Below are positions 30,549-42,260 of a stretch of DNA of 64,000 nt, piece after piece. This DNA is from Turnera subulata (taxonomy: Eukaryota > Streptophyta > Magnoliopsida > Malpighiales > Passifloraceae), in the NCBI GenBank assembly GCA_028386065.3, contig JAKUCV010006243.1, positions 101,025-165,024 of the forward strand, written 5' to 3'. The notes under the pieces are model-generated. The model ran no database searches and was not told where the DNA came from. It saw nothing but the letters and a program-made list of their open reading frames with translations. The number at the start of each line of letters is the position of its first letter. Position 1 is the first letter of the stretch. The position numbers and the translations under genes are program-made.

Positions 30549-30560
30549 TGGTAGCGGAGC
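30549..30560 (+). promoter_or_regulatory. Copia-S primer-binding site
   Basis: TGGTAGCGGAGC, one base after the LTR, is the same variant initiator-Met site as in Copia-A. Confidence 0.85.
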
Positions 30561-30602
30561 TACGTTCTCAATCTAGTGGATTAATCTCTAGAGAAAAAGA
30601 TC

Positions 30603-32282
30603 ATGGCTTATAAAGGTACAAGTGTCAACAAAACTCCATACTTTGATGGAGTGAACTTTGATTATTGGAAGTTTAGGATGAAGATCTTCTTTGAAGGGAA
30701 AGATCTTGAGATGTGGAATATTGTTCAGAGCCCCTATGCCAGAACTCAAAGAGACATGCAATTTTGGTCTGAAGATGAGCTAAGAAGAGCCAAGGTTGAT
30801 GCACAAGCCAAAAATATACTACTGTGTGGTATAACCAAAAGTGAGTTTCAAAGGGTTAGCTCTTGTAGCACAGCCTACGAGATATAGAGGCTTCTTTGTG
30901 TCACACACGAAGGAACCAACCAAGTAAAGGAGTCTCGACTCAATTGTCTGATGAGGGACTATGAGCTTTTCCAAATGGCTGCTAGAGAAACTGTGCAAGA
31001 AATGGAAACACGCTTCACCATTCTTTGCAATGGGTTAGCCTTACTTGGTAGACCAGCCACTCATAGAGATAAAGTGGCAAAAATTCTTAGATCTCTACCT
31101 AAGGAGTGGGAGCCAAAGTTCACAGCTATTGAAGAAGCTCAGAATCTGAACACTCTCACTTATGATGAGCTCATTCACAAGCTTATAGTTCATGGCTCTA
31201 AACTGGAACCAAAAGAACCAAAGAAGAAAGATTTGGCTCTTAAGGCGGACCAAGATTCCAGTGATGAGTATAATGATGTGCATATGGCACTAATCACCAA
31301 GAAGTTTGTAAAATTCCTTCGAAAGAGAAGACAAATGAAAGGAAAGGGTATCCAAGGTGCCAAATCGACTGAACAAAAGAAAGACTCACTCGTGTGTTTT
31401 GGCTGCAACCGACCATGCCATATAAAGTCAGAATGTCCACATCAAAAAGCCAAATCTGATTTCTTTTGGAGCAAAGGGAAGAAAGCTATGTCAGAATGGG
31501 ATGATTTGGATTCATCAAGTGACTCTGATTTTGATGAAGCTGTGAATCTATGCTTAATGGCTCGAGAGAATACTGAGGTAAATGATTCTCTTGATTACAC
31601 TTTTGATGAACTTCAAGATGCATTTGAAGAATTGCATGATAAGTAAGAACAAACACTTAAGAAAAACATTTCATATAAGAAACGTATAGATCTACTTGGA
31701 TTTGATCATGCATCCCACAAAACTGCATATAAAACTCTTGAATGTGCTCATACTGAAAGTTTTTCTATTTGTGAGTCATTAAAGAAAGAGAAGCTTGCTG
31801 CTCAAAATGCATATGATGAACTTGAGAAAAAGTTAGCAAACAACTTGAGCAATTGTGAAAAGATGATCCAGAAAAATGATGCTTTTAAGGCTGAAGTAGA
31901 GGACCTAAAATGCTCCTTAGAAAAGTTCACAAAAGGAAGAGAAAGCTTGAACATGCTGCTAGGACAAAAAAAGCATTCACTAGATAAAAATGGAATAGGC
32001 GCTACACATATGGCTTTTAACAAGCCAAATCTACCAGCTAAATTTGTCAAAGCAGAATCTAGATCACAATATAGACCTAGATATCATGAACATCCTAGGC
32101 AAGGACATCGTGAGCACTCACATAGACCTGATGTCACATGCTATTATTGTGGAAATGTTGGTCATATGATTAGATCATGCTTTCATAGGAAGAGAAGCAA
32201 TCATGTTAAATATATTTGGGTTCCGAAAGGAGCCAAATCTAACCTTGAAGGACCCGAGTTAGTTTGGGTACCTCAAACTTGA
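30603..32282 (+). pseudogene. Copia-S gag (capsid and two zinc knuckles)
   Basis: ATG at 30603. The frame is the same throughout but broken by stops at 30885-30887 (TAG) and 31644-31646 (TAA). YFDGVNFDYWKFRMKIFF and RDMQFWSEDELRRAKVDAQA match the SIRE-type capsid; CFGCNRPCHIKSEC (about 31398-31440) and CYYCGNVGHMIRSC (about 32139-32180) are CCHC knuckles. An acidic, coiled-coil-like stretch (DELQDAFEELHDK to KCSLEKFTKG) lies between them. It would package element RNA in particles; the two stops preclude a full product. Confidence 0.88.
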
Positions 32283-32500
32283 TCATTTGACAGGATGCAA
32301 CGGATGAATGGGTTTTGGACAGTGCTTGTTCAAGACATATGACAGGTGACCCATCAAAATTTACATCCCTTCTCTCAAAATACCGAGGTAATGTTACATT
32401 TGGTGATAGCTCTAAAGGAAAAATCCTCGGTATTGGTAAGATTGGTGCTAATCCAACTATTGAGCATGTGCTACTTATTGATAATCTTAAGTACAACTTG
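32283..32500 (+). pseudogene. Copia-S aspartic protease
   Basis: TDEWVLDSACSRHMTGD at about 32300-32347 contains the D-S-A active site (D-S/T-G/A family), and IEHVLLIDNLKYNLLSISQL follows. It is in a different frame from gag, so a frameshift separates them. Confidence 0.85.
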
Positions 32501-33640
32501 CTTAGTATTAGTCAGCTTTGTGACAAAGAATTCAGAGTTACCTTTGAATCATCAAGATATCTTGTGAGTAGAATTGATGATGAGAATGTCTTGTTTGTTG
32601 GAAAGAGGATTGGTAATCTATATTCTATATGTTTAAATGATGTTACTAACCCTAAGATCAAGTGCTTTAGTGCAAGAACAGAGACTCCAACTCTATGGCA
32701 CAGGAGGCTTGGGCATGCGAATCTTGAACTTATCTCAAATCTGTCAAAGAAAGATTTGTTTGATGATCTGCCAAAACTGAAGTTCGAGGCATAGACCAAT
32801 TGTCGTATATGTCAGCTTGGTAAACGAATCAAAAGTTCTTTTAAGCCAAAACATGTGGTATCAATTTCTCGACCTCTTGAACTTCTACATATTAATCTTT
32901 TTGGTCCTATAAGAACTGTGAGTCTTGGTGGTAAAAAGTATGCATTTTTTATAGTAGATGATTATTCTAGATTTACATGGGTTCTATTTCTTTCTCAAAA
33001 AGATCATGCATGTTAAGAATTTGGCTCATTAGTTAGGAGGCTACAAAATGAAAAAGGGTATAAAATATCTAAAATTAGAAGTGATTATGGAGGAGAATTT
33101 TATAATTCTACCTTCAATCAATTTTGTGAACAAAGTGGCATTGAACATACATTTTTGACTCCTAGAACACCTCAACAAAATGGGCTTGTGGAAAGGAAGA
33201 ATCGAACATTGCAAGAAATGGCTAGAACTATGCGTAATGAGTATAAGTTACCTACCTATTTCTAGGCTGAGGGTGTGAACACAGAATGCTATGTCTTAAA
33301 TAGAGTCTCTTTACGTCCATTGATTGAAAAGACACCTTATGAGATTTGGCACGACAGAAAGCCAAATATTGCATATTTTCGCACATTTGGCTCCAAGTGT
33401 TACTTCTTGAATACAAAAGATAATCTTGATAAGTTTCAAGCTAAGTCTGATGATGGTATATTCCTTGGTTATTCATTGAGTAGTAAAGCCTATAGGGTAT
33501 ATAACAAAAGAACTATGGTTGTTGAAGAATCCATGCATGTGGTGTTTGATGAGATTAACTTGAATAATCTTAGAGATGATACAAAAGTTGAGTTTATCCC
33601 TGAGAATCAGCCACAGGTTATTGATGCTGATGAGACAAAA
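32501..33640 (+). pseudogene. Copia-S integrase
   Basis: The pre-integrase LWHRRLGHAN (about 32693) is followed by the core. The first catalytic position reads HINLFGP, with Asn where Asp is required (about 32888-32905). The others are kept: IVDDYSRFTW and GLVERKNRTLQEMA. Stops fall at about 32792 (TAG), 33015 (TAA) and 33264 (TAG). TPYEIWHDRKPNIAYFRTFG and the GYS..SKAYRVYN end are typical copia. It is inactive both by stops and by the lost Asp. Confidence 0.88.
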
Positions 33641-33879
33641 GATGAGCAACTGCCTGATCCAATTACGATTCAACAGAATAATGATGTGCAGCTATATGTT
33701 CTGGAATCTGGTTCAAGCTCACAGCTGAGAAACTCTGAGGTTCAAGCACCAAGAGGACATTCAACTGAGGCCATATTAGCTGATCCTAGCAGAGGAGTAA
33801 CAACCAGATCCAAGTTGCAAAACATCAATACACATCTTACCTTTTTGTCTCAAGTTGAGCCTAAAAATGCCAATGATGC

Positions 33880-34860
33880 CTTACTTGATGAAAATTGGGT
33901 GATGGCTATGCAAGAAGAGCTTAATCAGTTCGAGAGGAATAATGTGTGGGACCTTGTCGCAAGACCAAAAGACCATCCTGTCATTGGAACCAAATGGGTC
34001 TTTAGAAACAAGCTTGATGAATTAGGAACTGTGGTAAGAAACAAAGCTCGATTGGTTGCACAAGGGTACAATCAAGAGGAAGGTATTGATTGTGATGAGA
34101 CCTTTACACCAGTTGCTAGACTTGAATCCATTCGCATGTTGCTTGCATTTGCATCATTTAAATCTTTCAAACTCTATCAAATGGATGTCAAGAATGCTTT
34201 TCTAAATGGATATATCCTGGAAGAAGTATATTTAGAACAACCTCCAAGATTTGAAAACCATGAGCATCCATAACATGTTTTTAAATTGAAGAAGGCATTG
34301 TATGGTCTTAAACAAGCACCTAAGGCTTGGTATGATAGATTAAGCTCATATCTTATCTCACAATGCTTTACTAGAGGAAAAGTAGACTCAACTCTATTTG
34401 TGAAAACCAACAAAGATGATATCATTATTGTGCAAATATATGTTGATGATATCGTGCTACTAATGAAACTCTTTGTCAAGAGTTTGAAAAGCTAATGCAC
34501 AGTGAGTTTGAGAAAAGTATGATGGGAGAGTTAAATTTCTTCCTGGGTTTTCAAGTCAAGCAACTAGATGGTGGTATTTTTCTCAATCAAGCAAAGTACA
34601 CACGTGAGCTGCTAAAAAGATTTGTCTTGTGTGAAGCCAAAAGTAGTTTGACACCAATGAACACTAGCACTAAACTTGACAAGGATGAGAATGGTAAGGA
34701 TGTTGATATGAAATTATACAGAGGCATGATAGTCTCCTTTACCTTACAGCTACAAGAACAGACATTATGTATAGTGTTTGCTTGTGTGCTAGATTTCAAT
34801 CATGCCCAAAAGAATCTTATCTTAGAGCTATCAAGTGCATCTTCAAGTATTTAAAAGGAA
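33880..34860 (+). pseudogene. Copia-S reverse transcriptase
   Basis: NWVMAMQEELNQFERNNVW, GTKWVFRNKLDELG, ARLVAQGYNQEEGIDCDET, YQMDVKNAFLNGYI (catalytic Asp), ALYGLKQAPKAWYDRLS and IYVDDIVLL (YVDD, about 34438-34449) appear in order. A stop at 34273 (CATCCATAA) and frame changes near 34495 and 34770 break it. Confidence 0.9.
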
Positions 34861-35220
34861 CATCGTCTTTAGGGTTGTGGTATCCTAATGCGAACTCATT
34901 TGAACTACCAAGCTACTCAGATGCAGACTTTGCAGGGTGCACTCTTGATAGAAAAAGTACAAGTGGGACTTGTCAACTATTTGGACAATCGCTTGTATCT
35001 TGGTCAAGTAAAAAGCAAAATTCAGTTGCTACTTCCATAATCGAGGCTGAATATGTAGCAGCTGGTGCTTGTTGCGCACAAGTGCTATGGATGAAACAAA
35101 CATTTGCGGATTATGGACTAACTTTCAAGTGTGTTCCTATCTTTTGTGACAGCTCAAGTTCCATCAACCTAACTAAGAATCCGGTGCAACACTCTCGAAC
35201 CAAACACATTGAAGTGAGAC
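34767..35220 (+). pseudogene. Copia-S RNase H, first part
   Basis: YSDADFAGCTLDRKSTSG (Asp), IIEAEYVAAGACCAQ (Glu) and IFCDSSSSINLTKNPV (Asp) are the copia RNase H signature. The frame is cut after KHIEVR by Tat-N at 35221 and continues at 53523. Confidence 0.9.
35216..35220. repeat. Target-site duplication GAGAC, left of Tat-N
   Basis: Repeated at 53518-53522. Confidence 0.85.
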
Positions 35221-36810
35221 TGTGAACACCAAAATTTGACCCACGAATACCAAAACTAGATTCCAAACATGCTTGACTTGAGGTTAGTGAGACGATCTAA
35301 TTTTGAGTTAAGGTATAATAAGAATTTAATTTAGTAGAATTAATGTATTTTGGTAATCTAAACCTTCGTGCATCTAAACCTTAGGATTAAATAAGATGAT
35401 TTAATCTTAGGGAGAAAAATATAATAAGGTTTATTCATAATAAAATACATTTCATTGCTTGGGCTCTTTTAGTTGTTTCTAATCCAATTACATGATGATT
35501 CATTTTTGGGTTAGGAACGGGTTTAAGGGTCCAAGTAAATGGACTCTCCAGGGTTTACCCAGCCCATTAACACATTTCTTGCAGATTAATTTTAGCTTTG
35601 ATTTTCGTAGAAAATCAGAGTTAAATCATCATTTGTGTGGAAATGTTTTTTTTGGCATGATTTAGTATGAAATAGGCATTAAGGTGTAATTAATCTGTTA
35701 TGGAATGATTTAGGGAGACTGATAATCAAGTAATTGAGTGATTCTGGGTTAATTAGGGATTAATTACGTGGTAGGATCAAATCAGAGCTGAATTAGAGGG
35801 ATTGGGGGTCCGGAAATGGAAAGAACGGGTGACACGTGGGGCAACCGGTGGTCCTCTCGTGACGACCGCCAGGTGCTGGCGGGCATCCACTCAAAACCGC
35901 CGGCACTGGCGGTCAAGAAGCGGATGACCGCTGGCAGCGGCAGTCATGTCCTCCCAGATTCGCCCAAATCTCCGATTTTGTTTCCAATTTCGATCCTACG
36001 CGGTTTTGGACCAGATTTTCGGGCATAATCTTCATCATTAACCAGGTCCACGCCCCTAGGCGTCCCAGAGCACTATAAATAGGACCCCTTAGACACATTT
36101 CAAGGGACACACATTTTTCTCACATACACACCTATAAGCCTTGAATGCTTGGAGAAACTCTACTCCTCCAAGTCTAGAAACACATTCTTTAGGTAGAAAC
36201 TCTGGAGGATTTTTGTGGGAGGCATTAGCAGTCACTCAACAGGGAAAGGTCAAGAAGAGGATCAACCATAGAGCTTAGAAACGACAAGAAGGTGGGTGTA
36301 GAACTCAACCCATTACAAGGAGCTAGAGGAGGGCTACAAGAGGTAACACTAAACCCTCTCTTTTGATTGATCTTTGTTGATTATATGCTGATGCTTTTGA
36401 TGATGTAAGTGGCCGATTTATGCCATGTTTAGAACTACTTGGCTTTGACCCCAATCGCTCGGGTGCGTAGGTAATCTCGGTCTTACAACGGGTTACAAGC
36501 CAAATCTTTTTCTTCTCCCCTTCTCTTTATTTTCCACAATTGCACAAGGCACACTTGTTTTTCACGATTGCACAAGGTCTCGACCCAACACGGATGGGTG
36601 CCTAATACCTTCCCATTCGTGACGAACCCCCGATCCCATGTCTTTGGTTCGCCATGACCATATAGCCTAAAGGAGTCACATGAAGGTTTTTCTAAATTTT
36701 ACCCTTAAATAAAATTTGGGTGGCAACTCCAATGACATGGGATTGAACCGGTGAAGAAGGTGAAAGGAATAGGTGAATAGGCCCAATTGATTTTGGGTCG
36801 GGTATTCACA
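35221..36810 (+). repeat. Tat-N 5' LTR
   Basis: Ends are TGTGAACACC and GGTATTCACA, i.e. inverted TGTGAA/TTCACA. CTATAAATA at 36073-36081 is a good TATA box. A GC-rich patch with repeated ACCGCC(A/G) phrases is at 35845-35945. Confidence 0.88.
36073..36081 (+). promoter_or_regulatory. Tat-N LTR TATA box
   Basis: CTATAAATA before AGGACCCC; it is conserved in the 3' LTR at 52787-52795. Confidence 0.7.
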
Positions 36811-36812
36811 GT

Positions 36813-36830
36813 TGGCGACTTCACTGGGGA
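36813..36830 (+). promoter_or_regulatory. Tat-N primer-binding site
   Basis: TGGCGACTTCACTGGGGA starts 2 nt after the LTR. It differs at one base from TGGCGACTCCACTGGGGA, which I recall as the tRNA-Arg-type site of Ogre/Tat elements. Confidence 0.75.
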
Positions 36831-37581
36831 AGTGGTGGGTTCAAGAGACTTTGTGCAATCGTTGAAATCTTGTGTGCCTTTTACTTGTCATCATAAGTGC
36901 GTTGCATTCATGACTATTGATGTGAAGCCTTTACCTTAAGAGGGGGAAGGAATCCAATTCCGCTACATGCTTTCCTTAAGAGATAGTGGTTTGAGTGAAC
37001 CCGTTTCTCGATGCTTAGAAATGATGGAGATTAATTAGCCTGGGACCTCATGCGATATCCTTTATCACATGTGAGTAGGTCAGCCTATTCCCTAGCGGCA
37101 ACCTTTCGGCCCCCAACCTGCTGCATACCTTGAGCATCTCATGCATTGTGAATCAATAAGTGGTACGTGCCCTCGTGTGAAATGTGCAAAGTGGTGTATG
37201 CATGCTGTATCTTGTTATTTTGGGATTCGAATTTGTGCATACACGGGATCTCGAGGAAAGAGGAAAGAGGAGTAATCATCCATGGCAATTATGGGAGGGG
37301 AACATCCCATGTCTTTAAATAGCGATCCACCAAAGTTTAGAGGAAATTCATGTTGATGATTCGAATAGATGCCCAATTACCCCAAGAATTTGAAGAGTTA
37401 GGACTGCATAACACATGTCATTTTGCATTGGGTTTTAAAAGAAAAAATGTAGAGTGCCGAATCAGGAGTCAATCCATGTTCTACCTTCTTCATCTGAACC
37501 ATTTGTTACCAACCTTCTTTTAAGCCCACCTAAGCAAGGCACTGAAACCCACTTCTTCACTTTTGACAGTCAAGAGGAACC
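36831..37581 (+). other. Tat-N leader, no gene seen
   Basis: About 750 bp between primer site and first frame. Nothing recognised. Confidence 0.4.
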
Positions 37582-38148
37582 ATGAGGAATGAGCATGGTA
37601 ACCAGTCAGAGGGTGCTACCGGTACAAGAACGAGCCTGAGGGGAAAACCCACAGAGGACGACTTCCCAGTTTATGAAGACCAGAGTCTCCAACAAGAAAA
37701 AGAGGTGCAATCAACATTCCGGACTTTGATGGGCCAATTAGAGGAGACGATCCTCCGTGGAGTATTGCTCGGCTAACCATTTGCCCAAGTAGCCATGAAG
37801 TAATTCCGAGATGCCATGTGACAGTATGCACTCGTTGCAGATGTGATGAGGGGCATCCAACTCGGGAATACCAGCATCAAGGCCAAAGAAAATCTCTGGG
37901 AATGCATCCAGGAGTTGCGGGAAAGCAAGTGGGATGATTGGGGTGATGCCACAGGATCCGAAGAATACTCAAAATTATATGATGACATGATGACCAATAA
38001 GGGAGATGAAGACAGTCTGGGGGTGGGAGACGAGACAATGACGATTGAAGTCCAACATGATGACTCGAAAGAAACTGTCACTATAGTTCCACGAAGAAAG
38101 CTCGTGTACCCGGATAAGATCGAATGGGTGATGGAGGGAGATGCTTAG
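37582..38148 (+). pseudogene. Tat-N sense-strand frame, unknown acidic protein
   Basis: Two open pieces (37582-37776 and 37843-38148, same frame) separated by stops. The second has NLWECIQELRESKWDDWGDA and a very acidic middle, ending VYPDKIEWVMEGDA. No gag zinc knuckle or known domain is visible. It may be what is left of a Tat-type ORF1 or gag, but I cannot support that from motifs. Confidence 0.4.
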
Positions 38149-38903
38149 AATAGCTAAAGGGGAGGATGAGAAGTTTAGGGGTCTTAAAGCGTCGAGTCTG
38201 TTTTCTTTATGTTTTCAAAATAAAAGAGGGTCGAAGCCTATCCATGTCAACTTGGAGTCAATGTTGTTGGTCTTTTATTAGCGTCATTTGCTTACATTCA
38301 TGTAATGGATGTTCTCATCCCCCTCATTTATGGAATTGATGTCTCAAATCTTATCAGATTTTATCAACTTAGCTTGGGAACCATAGAATGAACTATGGAG
38401 GCCTGATCCAGTAAATCAATTCTGCTTTGAATCGAATGGTCTTTCTTGAAGTAATAAGCCTGGTTTGTGAGGACATTTCTCTCGAAAAAAGAAAGAAAAA
38501 AAAAGAAAAGAAAAGGAGTATGCACCCACAACCAACGTGCCATTTAAAATTTCTCGAGACTTCTATGTGATTCGACAAACTATGAACACTATTGTCTATT
38601 GGTATGTAGGCAACTCTATCAAAGAGCCCGGTCTAAATAATGTTTGGTTCCTAAGTTAAGTTGGTAAAAGATGATAGGGTTTAGGTTTGGATTCCACCTA
38701 TTGAAGAGATCTCCTCCAATGCTCGAGAGTAGTGTCCTTGACTATATTGTTAAGTCGAAGAAGGACCAAAATCGAGCCATCACTGGAAAGGTATCACCAC
38801 GAGATAAAAAGACTTGGAACTCGCCATCACCCGGGAAATTTTTAACCACCATCCTCGGAGAAAGAAGGTAAAAGAAAATGGAGAAAGAGAGGGAGATTAG
38901 TCC
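38149..38903 (+). other. Tat-N non-coding interval
   Basis: It contains a purine run (GAAAGAAAAAAAAAGAAAAG) at about 38490-38517; otherwise nothing. Confidence 0.4.
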
Positions 38904-38985
38904 GCTAGATTGAAAACCCAAAAGGGCGATCTAGGCAAAAGTTAGGACATGCCTGCTAGGTCGAAAACCCGAAAGGGCGGCCTAG
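38904..38985 (+). ncRNA. Tandem structured RNA motif, two copies
   Basis: Copy 1 (38905-38934): 8-bp stem CTAGATTG/CGATCTAG, AAAA on one side, then CCC-AAAA-GGG. Copy 2 (38956-38985): CTAGGTCG/CGGCCTAG, AAAA, then CCC-GAAA-GGG with a GNRA tetraloop. The stems differ at three positions, yet all pairs remain possible (A-U to G-C, U-A to U-G, U-G to C-G). Both are followed by GCAAAAGTTA. It is called from covariation only; function is unknown. Confidence 0.55.
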
Positions 38986-39306
38986 GCAAAAGTTAAGGCC
39001 AAATGGTGTTCAAGGAGACTCAGGGCACGCTCATGTTCATGGGAATCCTTGACAAACCCAACAAAGAGAAGTAGGTGTTTTGAGCGACCTTGTACAAATC
39101 CTTTAAACCTTATACCTGGCTTGTCCCATTACTCATGGCACATGATTCGGTGGTTTTTTAATTGCATATAGGAGAAATAAAAATATGCATTCATAAAGAG
39201 TAATCCCATCCAGATACCTGAGCCGAGAACTTAGGACATATGCATACACACAGAAGAAAGTCCATCAAAGTACAAGCATCTAGATGATAGAGCATACATG
39301 CATCAA
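38986..39306 (+). other. Tat-N non-coding interval before the antisense gene end
   Basis: Nothing recognised; it may hold the 3' UTR of the antisense gene. Confidence 0.35.
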
Positions 39307-39508
39307 TCAAGACCGTCTCTTCTTACTCCGAGTTTGGCGAACCGGCCTAATGTGCTCCTGTATGGTATCCTCGAAATCACCCGATGAAGGATCAGTGGGG
39401 TGAGGGATCGACCGAGGGAAAAATGGTGGTGCTGAAGGGCCAGAAGGACGGGGATCCCTAGACGACGGTACGGGGCGAGTACATCCTCCCTCCCTCACAC
39501 ATGAAGTC
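39307..39508 (-). pseudogene. Tat-N antisense PMD gene, 3' part beyond Copia-A2
   Basis: A minus-strand frame of 63 codons, Pro/Ser/Arg-rich (SGPSAPPFFPRSIPHPTDPS), ending SKKRRS-stop. It adjoins the AAGTC duplication of Copia-A2, so it is the downstream continuation of the antisense gene interrupted at 47773. Proline-rich basic tails are common in PMD proteins. Confidence 0.5.
39504..39508. repeat. Target-site duplication AAGTC, left of Copia-A2
   Basis: Repeated at 47773-47777. Confidence 0.88.
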
Positions 39509-41092
39509 TGTAAGTTTCCTAGAAGCTATTACGACACTCATAATGAGCTAGACATGCAGCGGAAGCTAGGAAACTAAACCAAGAACACATGTGAAGCTAG
39601 TAAACCGTATAATAATTTTTACATACCTGGAAGATTAGGATCTTTCACCTAACTTGTGTAAGGAATCAGTAAGAGCAAGAAGAAGACCTGCTCCTCTACG
39701 GTATCCACACGAACCGTGATCGGCTTCGAATCGTCACACGAATCAAGCCTCGAGCACTCCCACTTGATGTGCTAGCAACAAAAGGTAGGAGCTTGTATGG
39801 TTGTGGTATTTTGTCATGTTTTTGGGTTCTTCCTTCTTTCACAAAGAATGGGGTATGTGTGTTTTCTCAAGCTCTCAAGAACACTTCTCAAGGCTCAATA
39901 CTCTGAATTTTTCAGACCAAAAACGTTGGATGCACACTTGCATAATCAGATTATGCTTTGATCTAATCCAACTCACAAAAGGTGGAAGACAAGGTGGCCA
40001 ACACCTTTGGCCACATGATTAAGATTCTCATCATCATGTCCACCATTAAGCACAATGGAATACACATCACATGGCCTCAATAATGGTTCAATAAATCTGA
40101 TATTTAGTGAGCCAAACCACCCCAAAAACGTCCATGGTCCAACCACGGTCCAACCACGGTTTAACCGCGGTCCAACCACACCCGGTCCAACCATGGTCCA
40201 ACCACGGTTCAACCACCTGCCCGAATCAACGGTTCTATGTGTGTGACCCTGTAGGCACTTGTAACGTCCGGCAATGATTGTAAAATCTCATTTTACAATC
40301 ATAAACAAAGAGCGGCGTCTAGCAACACATCATTGCTACCCGAACGACAAGATCAGAACTGATTCACTATGCCTCGAAACATGTCATCGTCCTTTCGTCA
40401 CATTATCAAGATTAGAACGAGACATGGAAACAACAATCTCGTATATGTCTAATCTATGTTTCTTGATCCTCGAGTTAACTGTATAAAACGGATACCCGTG
40501 ATATCACCATATCACATAATCCGAGCGTGGCCACGCATTTAACAGTTCAACTCTATCAAGAAACCTACTCGATAATATACCCGTTATATGGGTCGGACGA
40601 ATCCCCTCTCGATCATACAAAACCCGCTACATATTACATCATATATCCAATGATTACCCTTATGTCCACCCAGTTACGGATGACTAGGAATAATATCAAA
40701 GTACATGACTCATATGTTGGGTACCTTGACGATCTCAGGTCAAAGGACAATACATCTATAAGAACCACTAATGACATACATATAACGTTCCAAGTAGGGT
40801 TCTTATGTGGGTCGGTCCAGTCCACAAGTTCTCCAACTTGTACCCGTATGTAGAATTCATATCACATATGCAATTCTCAACATACGCTAGTCTTAACTTA
40901 TTATTACAACCCATCCGTAATAATAACCGACTAGGGACATTTAAGATTATACATATCAAATATATATATATACTAGGGTTATAAGTATGTGCAAGCATTT
41001 ATCTCATAAACGATACTTATTGGAATAACCTTAATGCATATACACGACTACAAATAATCATCCATGATTGGCTTTTGGGCATATTACTAACA
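39509..41092 (-). repeat. Copia-A2 3' LTR (left)
   Basis: The plus strand is TGTAAGTTTCC...ATATTACTAACA. It contains the minisatellite (40130-40215) and the 13-bp hairpin (40274-40302). Confidence 0.9.
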
Positions 41093-41102
41093 ATCTCCCA
41101 CT
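41093..41102 (-). promoter_or_regulatory. Copia-A2 polypurine tract
   Basis: The minus strand is AAGTGGGAGATTG directly before the LTR start TGTTAG. Confidence 0.85.
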
Positions 41103-41106
41103 TGCA

Positions 41107-41520
41107 CTAAAGCCAATCATCCATATATCTCATACATGTGGATCTAGCATGACCATCATGCTTTTGCTGCGTGAGAGACTCAATCAAAAGATCTGCTACA
41201 TAGTTCTCAAACAGAACTTTGTACAGCCTCAGTTGTAGAGTCGACAACTGTTTCTTGCTCGGAACTCTTCCAGCAATCAGCGTCGCATCCAAGACAAAAA
41301 CACATTGCGATCTAAAACCATCCGTGTCAGTTTGGAAGCTAGCATCTTTGTAACACTTTACAACAAGCCCATCAATGCCTCCGTAAATCAGGAATGCATC
41401 CTTAGTGCTTCTCAAGTACTCAAGGATATATAACCGCTGTCCAGTGACTTTCACCGGGATCAGATTGGCATCTGCTTGTGACACTCAAAGCATAAGTGAC
41501 ATCCGGTCTAGTACATAGCA
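41107..41520 (-). pseudogene. Copia-A2 RNase H remnant
   Basis: The minus frame has YLRSTKDAFLIYGG, LVVKCYKDASFQTDTDGFRSQ (catalytic-Asp region D-A-S-F) and VFVLDATLIAGRVPSKKQ, then loses frame. The catalytic Glu segment (EAEY) is not intact. Confidence 0.82.
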
Positions 41521-42260
41521 TGGCATACATGATAGATCCTATTGCCGTAGCTTAAGGGATCTAACTCATTCGCTCTCTCCTTAGATGTACAGGACATCGT
41601 TTCCTTGAGAGAGATATGCCATGTGACATGTGCAAGAAATCCTTCTTGGAATCTTGCATGCTAAACCCCTTTAGCATCTTGTCAATGTATGTACTCTGAC
41701 TTAGCCCGAGAAGCCTTTTGGATCTATCTCTATAGATCTTTATACCTAACACTTAGGCAGCTCCTCCTAAGTCCTTCATTGAGAAATCCTTCCTAACCAA
41801 GCCTTTTACGGACTGTAGTGTCGGAATATCATTCTCAATAAGCAGGATGTCGTCAACATATAACAACCAGATAACAATAGTGCTCCCACTAACCTTCTTG
41901 TAAACACATGAATCATCTTCATTAATGATGAAACCAAACTCTTTGATTACATTATTAAAACGAAGATTCCAACTCCTAGAAATTTGCTTCAATCCATAAT
42001 GGATCTTTGCAACTTGCATACCATATTATCTCATAATCAAGGTATGCAGCTATAGCCAATTGAATCCGGATGGATTTAACCATGGCAACCGGTGAGAAGG
42101 TTTCATCATAGTCAATACCATGAACTTGTTTGAAACCCTTCGCAACCAATTTGCCATTTAAAGGTAATCAAATTACCATCCATGTAGGTCTTTCTCGAAG
42201 ACCCATTTGCACCTTATAGGTTTTACCCCTTTAGGTAGAACAACCAAGGTCCATACCTTG
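41521..42260 (-). pseudogene. Copia-A2 reverse transcriptase
   Basis: Pieces in order on the minus strand: KPIRCKWVFEKDLHGW (about 42225-42173), the GFKQVHGIDYDETFSPVAM region (about 42140-42080), HYGLKQISRSWNLRFNNVI and WLLYVDDILLIEND (YVDD about 41850), and LGIKIYRDRSKRLLGLSQST (41752 on). A segment around the QMDVKTAFLN motif is deleted between 42070 and 42020, so the enzyme lacks a catalytic block. Confidence 0.85.

Noticed and set aside
40527..40853. 108-codon plus-strand frame conserved in two LTRs (also 47207-47533)
   Set aside because: Both are the same LTR position of Copia-A2, so identity follows from recent common origin; no motif, and it is not kept in A1 or A3.
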